64,000 bases of DNA from JANSYL01 sp965229695 (GTDB lineage Bacteria; Pseudomonadota; Alphaproteobacteria; Rhodobacterales; Rhodobacteraceae): the NCBI GenBank assembly GCA_965229695.1, contig OZ245921.1:682001-746000 (forward strand). Direction: 5' to 3'. This document shows, in pieces, positions 1 to 8,302 of the stretch (positions are counted from its first letter, which is position 1; each line of letters starts with the position of its first letter). The position numbers and the translations under genes are program-made. The notes under the pieces are model-generated. The model ran no database searches and was not told the DNA's origin. It saw only the letters and a list, made by a program, of their open reading frames with translations.

Positions 1-2
1 GG

Positions 3-269
3 TTTGGGCACGGGTTTTACCAAATCGGCCCAGATGTTCCGTGGCGCTTTTGGGTCCACTCCATGGGTTACAAGATGCTGGGCTGCTGGACCTATTCACG
101 CAAGGGTCGTGACCTGCCGCGCCCGATCCCCGACCCAACATTTACGCCGCGCGGGGCCGAACATCGCTATGACGTCCCGCAATTTCTGTTCTATGTGGTG
201 CAAAAGCAAAAGCGCGAAGGCGATCCGGCGCCGGTGGTGCAAAGCCACTATGTGACAGACGCAGGCTAG
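3..269 (+). CDS. C-terminal part of an unrecognised protein (5' truncated)
   Basis: An open frame runs in from the window edge without a stop and ends in TAG, giving 88 visible residues. It contains WRFWVHSMGYKMLGCWTYSR and a Pro-rich stretch (RPIPDPTF), and ends near SHYVTDAG. I see no signature I can name. It lies 15 nt before a glycosyltransferase on the same strand, so a role in the same glycan or surface pathway is possible, but that is inference from position only. The true start lies outside the window. Confidence 0.7.
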   Translation, partial: FGHGFYQIGPDVPWRFWVHSMGYKMLGCWTYSRKGRDLPRPIPDPTFTPRGAEHRYDVPQFLFYVVQKQKREGDPAPVVQSHYVTDAG

Positions 270-284
270 GGCCAGGGCCGGGAT

Positions 285-1481
285 ATGACACGCGCCCGGT
301 TTTCGATCCTGACGATGATGAAGGATGAGGGCCCGTTCCTGCTGGAATGGCTCGCCTTTCACCATTTGATCGGCTTCGACGCGATCTGGGTCTATTCCAA
401 TGATTGCCGGGACGGGACCGATGCGATGTTGGACCGGTTGCAGGCGATGGGCCTGTTGCATCACCTGCCAAATGACGTGCCCGAAGGCCGCGCGCCGCAG
501 CCCAACGCCCTCACCCTGGGCCAGAAAAACACCGCATTGCTGGACACCGATTGGCTGCTGGTGATGGATGCGGATGAGTTTCTGCATGTGAAATGCGGTG
601 ACGGGCGGGTTCAGGATTTGATCGCGGCGGTCGGACCCGGTGTGGAAGGCGTCGCCGTCACTTGGCGGATGATGGGCTCCAACGGGCATGAGACCGCCTT
701 TCCGGGGCCGGTTCTGTCCAGCTACACCAAAGGCGCGCCGGATGGGTTTCGCAAAAGCTGGGGCGTGAAGACCCTGTTCCGACCCTTTCCCGATCTGAAA
801 CTGGGCATTCACCGCCCGACCGTGAAAGGGGCCAAGCGTGATGCGGCGCGGATGCAGGCCTTGCAATCGCAGATCTGGGTCAACGGGTCGGGGCAGCGGA
901 TGCCGCCCTCTTTCATGGCCGATGGCTGGCGCGGGTCGGCGGCGACCGTTGGGCGCGATTTGGTGGAACTGGCGCATTTCGCCACCCGCAGTTTGGAAAG
1001 CTATCTGCTGCGCGGGGATCGGGGCAATGTGAACCTGAAACCCGACAAATACGATGCCACCTATTTCGCCATGTTCGACCGCAATGAGGAAGCGCATGAC
1101 GGGCTGGCGCGCCGCTCGGCAAAAGTCATGGATTTGGTACAGGAGTGGCTGACCGATCCCGATTTGCGCGCGTTGCAGGATCAAAGCCTGGCCTGGCATC
1201 ACGCGCGGCTGGATACATTGCGCACCGCACCGGGATACACCACGCGGATGGCAGCGTTGCGGGCGGCAAGCCAAGTGCCTTACGAGGGGTTGGATAAGCT
1301 TTTGTTCACCCAGCCCTTGGCGCCGCGTGGCAAACGCGTGGTGGCCGAAATGCAAGAAAAGGGCATTCCAAACGCGGAAATCGCCCGCTTTGTGGCGCAA
1401 TCAGTTGGAAAATTGGAAGCCGAACGCGATGCGCGCGAGGCCGCCGAGTTGCGCGAAATGGGGATCGAGCCCCGCGGCTAG
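285..1481 (+). CDS. Glycosyltransferase, family 2/92-type
   Basis: A 398-residue protein with the pattern of family 2/92-type glycosyltransferases: an N-terminal start of the nucleotide-sugar fold with KDEGPFLLEW at residues 13-22 and a DAD metal-binding motif at 95-97 (LLVMDADEFLHV). This predicts transfer of a sugar from an activated donor, probably to a surface glycan; donor and acceptor cannot be read. The last 60 residues are charged and helical. The ATG at 285 follows a weak purine-rich region. Its TAG overlaps the stop of the convergent DUF1178 gene in a shared CTAG. Confidence 0.88.
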   Translation: MTRARFSILTMMKDEGPFLLEWLAFHHLIGFDAIWVYSNDCRDGTDAMLDRLQAMGLLHHLPNDVPEGRAPQPNALTLGQKNTALLDTDWLLVMDADEFLHVKCGDGRVQDLIAAVGPGVEGVAVTWRMMGSNGHETAFPGPVLSSYTKGAPDGFRKSWGVKTLFRPFPDLKLGIHRPTVKGAKRDAARMQALQSQIWVNGSGQRMPPSFMADGWRGSAATVGRDLVELAHFATRSLESYLLRGDRGNVNLKPDKYDATYFAMFDRNEEAHDGLARRSAKVMDLVQEWLTDPDLRALQDQSLAWHHARLDTLRTAPGYTTRMAALRAASQVPYEGLDKLLFTQPLAPRGKRVVAEMQEKGIPNAEIARFVAQSVGKLEAERDAREAAELREMGIEPRG

Positions 1482-1954
1482 TTGGTTTTGCCCTTGGGCA
1501 GGATCGGCAAGGGCGCGATGGGCACGCCATCTTCGATCAGGGATTTGGCCTCCTCCGGATTGGCCTCTCCATGGATCGGCTTTTCCGGCGTCTCGCCCAA
1601 ATGCATGGCGCGCGCTTCATCAGCGAAGCGCCCGCCCACATAGGTCGAGGTTTTCTCGATATGCTCTTTCAAATCCCGCAGCATCTTTTCCATCGGATGC
1701 GACGGGTCGGCCAAGGGTCGGGCGGATTGGCTGGCGGGCTGCTCGGGCACAGGCGCCGGATCGGGCGCTGGCTCCGCACGCTCTTCGTTATCGGTCGACA
1801 CGCGTGGGGCCATCATGGCCTTGCTCACCTCGGTCACACCGCAAACCGCGCAACTGATCAGGCCCCGCTCTGCCAAGCCATCAAAGGCATCGGCGGATTG
1901 GAACCAGCTTTCAAAGCTATGCCCCTGGGCGCATTTCAAAGCATACCGGATCAT
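1478..1954 (-). CDS. DUF1178 family zinc-ribbon-like protein
   Basis: A 158-residue cytoplasmic protein. Residues 1-40 carry C8, H12, C35 and C38 (KCAQGH followed by CAVCG), a likely zinc-binding knuckle. A Pro/Glu-rich linker and a conserved FADEARAMHLGETPEKPIHG region follow. This matches the DUF1178 family common in alphaproteobacteria and of unknown function. It sits 44 nt downstream of the Nudix gene on the same strand and is probably co-transcribed with it. Its stop overlaps the glycosyltransferase stop. Confidence 0.9.
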   Translation of the reverse strand: MIRYALKCAQGHSFESWFQSADAFDGLAERGLISCAVCGVTEVSKAMMAPRVSTDNEERAEPAPDPAPVPEQPASQSARPLADPSHPMEKMLRDLKEHIEKTSTYVGGRFADEARAMHLGETPEKPIHGEANPEEAKSLIEDGVPIAPLPILPKGKTN

Positions 1955-1998
1955 GGTCGCTTAAACCTATGGGGATACGCGCAAGCTTCAAGCATGAC

Positions 1999-2472
1999 TT
2001 AGCGCAACAATTTGGGATCGAAACTGCGGATGATCTGCTTAAGCTCGGGTTCATCCACGCGCGAGGCGGCCTTTTTCGGGCTCATCCATTTGCGTTTGCG
2101 CTGGCCGTTCTCAGGGAACATGTCATCAAGCTTATGCACCTCGAGCCCGAAGACGGCGACGATGCAGGGCAGTGACAATTCCTCGTCCAGATATTTGGAG
2201 TAAGAATAAAGCCCCAGGCAGGTTTCATAGACCCGACCGCGCGCGCCCGCTTCCTCCCACGCCTCTTGGGCGGCAGCATCAGCCGGGGTGGCACCATCCA
2301 TGGGCCAACCTTTGGGGATGATCCAGCGCCCGGTATCGAGCGAGGAAATCAGCAACACCTCAACCCCCGACTTCTTGCGCCGAAAGGGCAAGGCCGCAAA
2401 CTGCGTGCGGGTTTCGCGCTTGGTTGCGCCACCCATCCGAAGGGGGGCCTGATATCGGGTCTTGCGTGCCAT
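1999..2472 (-). CDS. Nudix hydrolase, diphosphoinositol/dinucleoside polyphosphate type
   Basis: The protein is 157 residues from the ATG at 2472. A longer in-frame extension exists upstream but is low-complexity and Arg/Ser-rich, so I reject it. The Nudix box runs from G55 (KGWPMDG) to EAWEEAGA at 71-78. The catalytic EE pair (73-74) and G76 are present, but the first box Glu is A61 and the usual Arg before Glu70 is Gln. These changes occur in the alphaproteobacterial branch resembling diphosphoinositol polyphosphate phosphohydrolases. Expected reaction: cleavage of a pyrophosphate linkage next to a nucleoside or inositol phosphate. The substrate is unknown. Confidence 0.9.
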   Translation of the reverse strand: MARKTRYQAPLRMGGATKRETRTQFAALPFRRKKSGVEVLLISSLDTGRWIIPKGWPMDGATPADAAAQEAWEEAGARGRVYETCLGLYSYSKYLDEELSLPCIVAVFGLEVHKLDDMFPENGQRKRKWMSPKKAASRVDEPELKQIIRSFDPKLLR

Positions 2473-2588
2473 GGCGGGCTTTATCCCATGGGCGCGGATC
2501 AGGTGCAATTGCCCTGCTTGACGCGATGGGTCAGGATCATATCTGCCCCTGGAGCAAGGAAAGCCCCGCGATTTGATCCATCCTTTCA

Positions 2589-3794
2589 ATGCCTTTTCTG
2601 ATCCCAAGCCGGGTGTCTGACGTGCGCCTGCCGCTGTTTTTGGGATCGGAGATCTATCGCGGTTCGAGCTATGGGGAATGGCATCCGCTGCGCGTGCCGC
2701 GCGTCTCGACCGTGATGGATCTGAGCCGGGCGATGGGTTGGCTGCCGCCCGCGCAATACCGCAACAGCCCGCGCGCCAAACCAAAGGCGCTGACGATTTG
2801 GCACACGGCAGAGTATGTTGACGCCCTGCAACAGGCCGAGCGGGAACAAGCCGTGTCCGATGCCGTGCGGGCGCGCCATGGGCTTGGGACAGTCTCGAAC
2901 CCGATTTACCCTGAGATGTTCCGGCGACCTGCGACGGCGGCGGGGGCCTCGCTATTGGCGGGGGAGTTGCTTGCGGGCGGAGGCGTGATTTACCACCCCG
3001 GCGGCGGCACCCATCACGGGATGCCAGATGCGGCGGGTGGGTTTTGTTATTTGAACGATCCGGTGCTGGCGATGCTGGCCCTGCGGCGGGCGGGGGTGCG
3101 GCGCATCGCCTATGTCGATATCGACGCGCATCATTGTGACGGGGTGGAGGTTGGCTTTGCCGGTGACCCCGAGGCGCTTTTGATCTCGGTCCATGAGGAT
3201 CGGCGCTGGCCCTTTACCGGCAAGCTGGAGGAGGATGGCGGTGGGAATTGCCTGAACCTGCCAGTGCCGCGCGGCTTTAATGACACCGAAATGGCAGCCG
3301 CGCGCGAGCGGCTGATCCTGCCCGCCATCGCCCATTTCGCGCCGGATGCGATTGTGCTGCAATGCGGGGCTGATGCGGTGACCGAAGACCCCTTGTCGCG
3401 CTTAGCCCTGTCGAACAACGCCCATTGGGCGGTGCTGCGCGGGTTGATGGCGCTGAACGCGCCGCGCCTGTTGGTGCTGGGCGGCGGAGGCTACAACCCC
3501 TGGTCCGTTGGGCGGCTTTGGACCAGCGTTTGGGGCACGCTGAACGGCCAAACCATCCCAGACCGCGTGCCGGCGGCGGCCGAGGCGGTGCTGCGCGACC
3601 TTAGCTGGGCCAAAGCCCGCGCCGGGCGCAACCCGCCCGACCATTGGTTCACCACGTTGCGGGATACGCCGCGCGAGGGGCCACTGCGGCCCGAGGTGGC
3701 GGAGCGGATCGCGGCTTTGCAAGCGCGGCCCGCCGCACGCGGGCGGATTGAGATCGAAGGGGAACACCGGATCGGCGTAAAATTACCTGAGTGA
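2589..3794 (+). CDS. Histone-deacetylase-family (AcuC-like) deacetylase
   Basis: A 401-residue protein of the arginase/deacetylase superfamily. It shows the active-site His pair H142-H143 (GGTHHGMPD), the zinc ligands D179 and H181 in DIDAHHCDGV, the third ligand D262 in QCGADAV, and the catalytic Tyr Y302 in GGGGYNPW. All catalytic residues are therefore present. Bacterial members deacetylate acetyl-lysine proteins such as acetyl-CoA synthetase, or acetylated small molecules. The ATG at 2589 lacks a clear Shine-Dalgarno sequence; a GTG at 2616 is an alternative start. The gene diverges from the Nudix gene, and its stop codon lies inside the first hemP dyad. Confidence 0.93.
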   Translation: MPFLIPSRVSDVRLPLFLGSEIYRGSSYGEWHPLRVPRVSTVMDLSRAMGWLPPAQYRNSPRAKPKALTIWHTAEYVDALQQAEREQAVSDAVRARHGLGTVSNPIYPEMFRRPATAAGASLLAGELLAGGGVIYHPGGGTHHGMPDAAGGFCYLNDPVLAMLALRRAGVRRIAYVDIDAHHCDGVEVGFAGDPEALLISVHEDRRWPFTGKLEEDGGGNCLNLPVPRGFNDTEMAAARERLILPAIAHFAPDAIVLQCGADAVTEDPLSRLALSNNAHWAVLRGLMALNAPRLLVLGGGGYNPWSVGRLWTSVWGTLNGQTIPDRVPAAAEAVLRDLSWAKARAGRNPPDHWFTTLRDTPREGPLRPEVAERIAALQARPAARGRIEIEGEHRIGVKLPE

Positions 3795-3832
3795 AAAAAT
3801 CAGGATTGACTCACCTGACTAAATTGCTCAGG
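3786..3832. promoter_or_regulatory. Tandem 19-bp dyads upstream of hemP (candidate iron-responsive operator)
   Basis: Two copies of the dyad CCTGA-N9-TCAGG lie at 3786-3804 and 3814-3832, with starts 28 bp apart. The second also has an inner AAnTT symmetry. A TTGACT hexamer (3806-3811), a plausible -35 element, sits between them; no convincing -10 element follows. The spacing and half-site recall the Iron-Rhodo-box described upstream of iron genes in Rhodobacterales, which would fit hemP, but I compare from memory only. Confidence 0.65.
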
Positions 3833-3873
3833 TTTAAACCCGTGGCTTTGGTATCGAACAGGAGGGCCCACGG

Positions 3874-4059
3874 ATGAGCTTTCACGACCCCATGACGGAT
3901 CACGCGAACCTACAAACCGCACTGCCAAGACAGGCCACGAAACCTGTCTATGACGCGCGCCGCCTGGTCGATGGCGAGGGCACGGCGCTGATCGTGTTGG
4001 ACGACAAAACCTATTCGCTGCGCATCACCCGCGCGGGCAAGCTGATCCTCACGAAATAA
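3874..4059 (+). CDS. hemP: Hemin uptake protein HemP
   Basis: A 61-residue protein whose C-terminal half carries the HemP signature: YDARRLVDGEGTALIVLDD, then YSLRITRAGKLILTK at the very end. HemP-family proteins are small factors linked to haem and iron uptake loci and are normally induced by iron limitation. The ATG at 3874 follows a strong AGGAGG about 8 nt upstream. It is monocistronic here: the tandem dyads lie upstream, a terminator follows, and no haem receptor or transporter genes are beside it. Confidence 0.93.
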   Translation: MSFHDPMTDHANLQTALPRQATKPVYDARRLVDGEGTALIVLDDKTYSLRITRAGKLILTK

Positions 4060-4098
4060 CCTTGGACCCGCGTTAGACGCCGCGCCGCGCGGCAAGAA

Positions 4099-4124
4099 AA
4101 AAGCCCCGGATGTCCGGGGCTTTT
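4099..4124. terminator. Bidirectional rho-independent terminator between hemP and pntB
   Basis: A perfect 12-bp stem, AAAAGCCCCGGA pairing with TCCGGGGCTTTT around a 2-nt loop. The A-rich left arm and T-rich right arm let it act on both strands, as expected between the convergent hemP and pntB. Confidence 0.9.
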
Positions 4125-4149
4125 CTGTGGTTTTGATCAAGGCGTTTGC

Positions 4150-5658
4150 CTAGCCAAGCTTTGGCAGCAAGCTGTCGATCGAGGCTTTGGCGTCGCCGTA
4201 AAACATGCGCGTGTTCTCTTTGTAGAACAACGGGTTCTCGATGCCCGAATAGCCGGTGCCCTGGCCGCGCTTCGACACGAAAACCTGCTTCGACTTCCAG
4301 ACCTCCAGAACCGGCATACCCGCGATGGGCGAGTTCGGATCGTCCTGGGCCGCCGGGTTCACGATGTCGTTCGAACCGATCACGATCACCACGTCGGTAT
4401 CGGGGAAATCGTCGTTGATCTCCTCCATCTCCAGCACGATGTCATAGGGCACTTTTGCCTCGGCCAAGAGCACATTCATATGCCCGGGCAGACGGCCCGC
4501 AACGGGGTGGATGGCAAAGCGCACTTCTTTGCCCGCGGCGCGCAGTTTGCGGGTCATTTCCGACACGCTTTGCTGGGCCTGGGCCACGGCCATGCCGTAA
4601 CCTGGGACGATGATGACGCTGTCAGCCTCGTTCAGGGCCGTGGCGACGCCATCTGCGTCGATGGCAACCTGTTCCCCTTCGACCGCCATCTGTTCGCCAG
4701 CCGCGCCGCCGAAGCCGCCCAGGATCACGCTGACAAACGACCGGTTCATGGCCTTACACATGATGTAGCTGAGGATCGCACCGGAGGAGCCGACGAGCGC
4801 ACCAACCACGATCAGCAGATCATTGCCAAGGCTGAAGCCAATGGCCGCCGCCGCCCAGCCGGAATAGCTGTTCAGCATCGAGACCACGACCGGCATATCC
4901 GCGCCGCCGATACCCATGATCAGGTGATACCCGATGAAGAAGCCCAAAAGCGCCAGAAGGACCAGGGCCCAGGTGCCCGCACCGCTGAGATAGAGGATCA
5001 GAAGCAAAAGCGAGCCCGCCGCCGCCGCCGCGTTCAGCATATGACCGCCGGGCAGTTGCTTGGCCGCCGTGTCAATCTTGAAGGGCAGCAGGCTGGAATT
5101 GCCCGAAAGCTTGCCATAAGCCACGACCGAGCCGGTGAAGGTCACGGCCCCGATCCAGATGCCCAGCACCAGCTCGACACGCAGGATGCCGATCTCAACG
5201 GCGGTTTTCTTGCCGATCAACTCACCGAAATTCGAGAGCGTGCCCAAAAGCGTATAGGCCGAGCTGCTCAGCGGGCCTTCGGGCTGCGGGAAAGGCAGAC
5301 CGGCGGAGGCAAACTCCGACGCGACGCGGCCAATCTCGATATGGGCGTTGAAGCCGACAAACACGGCGGCCAGACCCACAAGGCTGTGCATGATCGCCAC
5401 AAGCTCGGGCATTTGGGTCATCTGCACCCGCGTGGCCAGCTGATAGCCCACAGCCGCGCCCGCCGCGATCAAAACGATCGACATCAACCACAGGCCAGAG
5501 CCCGGCCCGATCAGCGTGGCGATGACCGCGATGGCCATGCCCACAATGCCGTACCAAACGGCGCGTTTGGCGCTTTCCTGCCCCGACAGACCGCCGAGCG
5601 ACAGGATGAAAAGGACGCCCGCAACCGCGTAGGCTGCAATGGTAAATCCGAAGTCCAT
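4150..5658 (-). CDS. pntB: NAD(P) transhydrogenase subunit beta
   Basis: A 502-residue membrane protein. Multiple hydrophobic helices fill residues 1-300 (domain II), followed by the NADP(H)-binding domain III containing PGYGMAVAQAQ, the HPVAGRLPGHMNVLLAEA stretch and a GSNDIVNPAA motif near the end. With PntA it couples hydride transfer from NADH to NADP+ to inward proton flow in the inner membrane, supplying NADPH. It starts 19 nt after pntA and ends at the shared terminator with hemP. Length and motifs are normal. Confidence 0.97.
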   Translation of the reverse strand: MDFGFTIAAYAVAGVLFILSLGGLSGQESAKRAVWYGIVGMAIAVIATLIGPGSGLWLMSIVLIAAGAAVGYQLATRVQMTQMPELVAIMHSLVGLAAVFVGFNAHIEIGRVASEFASAGLPFPQPEGPLSSSAYTLLGTLSNFGELIGKKTAVEIGILRVELVLGIWIGAVTFTGSVVAYGKLSGNSSLLPFKIDTAAKQLPGGHMLNAAAAAGSLLLLILYLSGAGTWALVLLALLGFFIGYHLIMGIGGADMPVVVSMLNSYSGWAAAAIGFSLGNDLLIVVGALVGSSGAILSYIMCKAMNRSFVSVILGGFGGAAGEQMAVEGEQVAIDADGVATALNEADSVIIVPGYGMAVAQAQQSVSEMTRKLRAAGKEVRFAIHPVAGRLPGHMNVLLAEAKVPYDIVLEMEEINDDFPDTDVVIVIGSNDIVNPAAQDDPNSPIAGMPVLEVWKSKQVFVSKRGQGTGYSGIENPLFYKENTRMFYGDAKASIDSLLPKLG

Positions 5659-5677
5659 TGTCTCTACCCCTGCCCGC

Positions 5678-7258
5678 TTAGGATTTCTGGAACATGGCGA
5701 GCATGCGCCGTGTCACGAGGAAACCACCGAAGATATTGACGGCGGCCATGAAGATGCCGAGCGCGGCAAGCACCGTGATCAGCGCTGAGCTAGAGCCGAT
5801 TTGCATCAGTGCGCCCAGGATGATGATCGACGAAATGGCGTTGGTCACTGCCATTAGCGGCGTGTGCAAGCTGTGCGCCACGTTCCAGATCACCTGGAAG
5901 CCGATGAAGACCGACAGCACAAACACGATGAAATGCTGCATGAAGCTGGCGGGCGCGATCAGGCCCACACCCAGCACCAACGCAGCGCCGATGGCCAGAA
6001 GGGTCACTTGGCTCTTGGTCTGCGCTTTGAAGGCCGCAACCTCCTCCGCGCGTTTTTCTTCGGGTGTCAGTTCCTTGGGCTTTTCTTTCTTCTGCACCGC
6101 GATGGCGGCCACTTTTGGCGGCGGCGGTGGGAAGGTGATGTCACCTTCAAAGGTGACGGTCGCGCCCCGGATCACGTCATCTTCCATGTCATGGAAAACC
6201 TGGCCGTCTTTTTCAGGCGTCAGGTCGGTCATCATGTGGCGGATGTTGGTGGAATAAAGCGTGGAGCTTTGCGCGGCCATCCGGCTGGGGAAATCGGTAT
6301 AGCCGATCACCACCACGCCATTATCGGTCACGATGCGCTCATCCTGAACGGTCAGTTCGCAGTTCCCGCCGCGTTCCGCCGCAAGGTCGACAATGACCGA
6401 GCCGGGCTTCATGCTTTCGACCATATCCTTGGTCCAGAGCAGCGGCGCGGGCCGGTTGGGGATCAGCGCCGTGGTGATGACGATGTCCATATCCGGCGCG
6501 ATTTCGCGGAATTTCTCTAGCTGTTTGGCCTGAAACTCGGGGCTGGAGGGGGCGGCATACCCGCCGGTCTCGGCCCCATCGGGCAATTCGTCAGCGGAGA
6601 ATTCGAGAAAGACGAACTCGGCCCCCATCGATTCAATCTGTTCGGCCACTTCGGGACGCACGTCAAAGGCGTAGGTGATCGCGCCCAGGGATGTCGCCGT
6701 GCCGATGGCAGCCAGACCCGCGACGCCAGCGCCGACGACCAGCACTTTGGCGGGCGGCACTTTGCCCGCGGCGGTCACCTGACCGGTGAAGAACCGGCCA
6801 AAGTTATTGCCGGCTTCGATCACGGCGCGGTAGCCCGCGATATTGGCCATGGAGGACAGCGCGTCCATCTTTTGCGCGCGCGAAATCCGCGGCACCATAT
6901 CCATGGCGATGACATTGGCGCCTTTGGATTTGGCCAGGTCCATCAGCGCCTCGTTGGCACCGGGATAGAAGAACGAAATCAGAAGCTGCCCTTCGGTCAG
7001 TCGCTTGGTTTCGGTCTCGGTCGGCGGGCGCACCTTGGCGACGATATCGCAGCCCTTCCAAAGGCTGGCCGCGGTCTTGTAAACCTGCACGCCGGCAGCC
7101 TCATAAGCGGCGTCGGAAAAGCCAGCGGCCTGCCCGGCCCCGGCCTCGATGGCGCATTCATATCCAAGCTTCTGAAGCGCTGTGGCACTGTCTGGCGTCA
7201 TCGCCACCCGTGCTTCGCCGGCTTCAATCTCCTTCGGAGCCCCTATTTTCACTGTCAT
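5678..7258 (-). CDS. pntA: NAD(P) transhydrogenase subunit alpha
   Basis: A 526-residue protein from the ATG at 7258, which follows AAGAAGGGG. A 120-residue upstream extension is ruled out by composition. The N-terminal domain I binds NAD(H): VKIGAPKEI at the start, a RISRAQKMDALSSMANIAGY stretch, and GAGVAGLAAIG as the Rossmann loop. A Pro/Lys-rich linker (FPPPPPKV, then KKEKPKELTPEEKRAEEV) joins it to a C-terminal segment of about four membrane helices. This is the full-length alpha subunit (E. coli-type), not the split PntAA/PntAB form of many alphaproteobacteria. It is first in the pntAB operon. Confidence 0.97.
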   Translation of the reverse strand: MTVKIGAPKEIEAGEARVAMTPDSATALQKLGYECAIEAGAGQAAGFSDAAYEAAGVQVYKTAASLWKGCDIVAKVRPPTETETKRLTEGQLLISFFYPGANEALMDLAKSKGANVIAMDMVPRISRAQKMDALSSMANIAGYRAVIEAGNNFGRFFTGQVTAAGKVPPAKVLVVGAGVAGLAAIGTATSLGAITYAFDVRPEVAEQIESMGAEFVFLEFSADELPDGAETGGYAAPSSPEFQAKQLEKFREIAPDMDIVITTALIPNRPAPLLWTKDMVESMKPGSVIVDLAAERGGNCELTVQDERIVTDNGVVVIGYTDFPSRMAAQSSTLYSTNIRHMMTDLTPEKDGQVFHDMEDDVIRGATVTFEGDITFPPPPPKVAAIAVQKKEKPKELTPEEKRAEEVAAFKAQTKSQVTLLAIGAALVLGVGLIAPASFMQHFIVFVLSVFIGFQVIWNVAHSLHTPLMAVTNAISSIIILGALMQIGSSSALITVLAALGIFMAAVNIFGGFLVTRRMLAMFQKS

Positions 7259-7478
7259 CCCCTTCTTTCGCTGACGGCAGCCTGGGACGCCCATAGCAAG
7301 GCACCGCCCGGTCCACAACATGACACAGCGCGACATTTTATTGCGCGTGCAGCCGCATACCACGCAACTTTCTGGGTGCACCATCAAATCACGAAAACCG
7401 ACGCAACGTTTTATCGCCACAGATTGCGCCCCAAGCCGCAACGTGGCTAGCTGCGACAGCAGCCAGAGGGAGAAGGTC

Positions 7479-8240
7479 ATGCAGCATTCAGGACAGCACG
7501 CTTTGGTCACCGGGGGCGGTACCGGGATTGGTCTGGATATCGCGAAAGCGCTGGCCGCCGAAGGGGCCGAGGTCACCATCACCGGCCGAAATCTTGAACG
7601 CTTACAGGCAGTTGCCAATCAAACCCCGCGCTTGCATCCACTGCAGATGGATGTCGGTGACGAAACCTCTCTGCGCGGGGGCATCGCGGATGCGGCAGCG
7701 GCGCGGGGGCCGGTCTCGATCTGTATCGCCAATGCTGGCATCGCCGAGGCCGCGCCCTTTCACCGGGAAACGCTGGATCATTGGCGCCGCATCATGACCA
7801 CAAATCTCGATGGTGTCTTCCTGACCTTTCAGGCAGCGATGGCGACGTTATCGCCGGACACGCCCGCGCGAATGATTGCGATTTCTTCCATCGCCGGGCT
7901 GCGCGGCTTGCGCAATGCGATAGCCTACACCGCCTCCAAGCACGGGGTGATCGGGCTGATCCGAGGTTTGAGTGAGGAATATATGGGCGGGCCCGTGACC
8001 TTTAATGCGATCTGCCCCGGCTATGTCGACACACCGATCGTGGAGCGCAACGCCGCCGAGATTGCCGCCCGGCAAGGCATCTCGAACGACGAGGCGCGGG
8101 CGTATCTGGCCAAAGGCAACCGGCACCGGACCCTGTTGCAGGTGGAGGAGGTCACCGCCACGGCGCTGTGGCTCTGCTCGGACGCGGCACGCAGTGTGAA
8201 CGGTCAAACGCTTCAGATCGCGGGGGGCCAGGTTTCTTGA
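7479..8240 (+). CDS. Short-chain dehydrogenase/reductase (3-hydroxybutyrate/3-hydroxyacyl dehydrogenase-like)
   Basis: A 253-residue classical SDR. The cofactor loop TGGGTGIG is at 11-18, NAG at 85-87, catalytic Ser about 136-137, and Y150/K154 in YTASKHG. The C-terminal ending (SVNGQTLQIAGG) is typical of 3-hydroxybutyrate or 3-hydroxyacyl-CoA dehydrogenase-like SDRs. The ATG at 7479 follows a GAGGGAGAAGG ribosome site; an in-frame start about 160 nt upstream is not supported. It diverges from pntA and precedes kynureninase by 62 nt. A role beside kynU in degrading tryptophan-derived or aromatic acyl-CoA compounds is an inference. Confidence 0.9.
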   Translation: MQHSGQHALVTGGGTGIGLDIAKALAAEGAEVTITGRNLERLQAVANQTPRLHPLQMDVGDETSLRGGIADAAAARGPVSICIANAGIAEAAPFHRETLDHWRRIMTTNLDGVFLTFQAAMATLSPDTPARMIAISSIAGLRGLRNAIAYTASKHGVIGLIRGLSEEYMGGPVTFNAICPGYVDTPIVERNAAEIAARQGISNDEARAYLAKGNRHRTLLQVEEVTATALWLCSDAARSVNGQTLQIAGGQVS

Positions 8241-8250
8241 TCCGCCCAGG

Positions 8251-8280
8251 CCTTCATCTTTCTCCAAATACGCAAATTCC
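8251..8280 (-). repeat. Extragenic repeat tail, copy 1
   Basis: Read on the minus strand this is GTATTTGGAGAAAGATGAAGG, a variant of the AT-rich tail at 9571-9593 and 31836-31857. It occupies the gap between the SDR and kynU genes. No GC-rich hairpin accompanies this copy. Confidence 0.5.
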
Positions 8281-8302
8281 AGCCTGAGGCAGCTCGCCCA
8301 TC

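Noticed and set aside
96..1400. A 434-residue open frame on the minus strand
   Set aside because: It is antisense to the glycosyltransferase with its DAD motif; composition is His/Arg/Gln-rich without a fold.
4480..5739. A 419-residue open frame on the plus strand
   Set aside because: It is antisense to pntB, a complete and well-recognised subunit.
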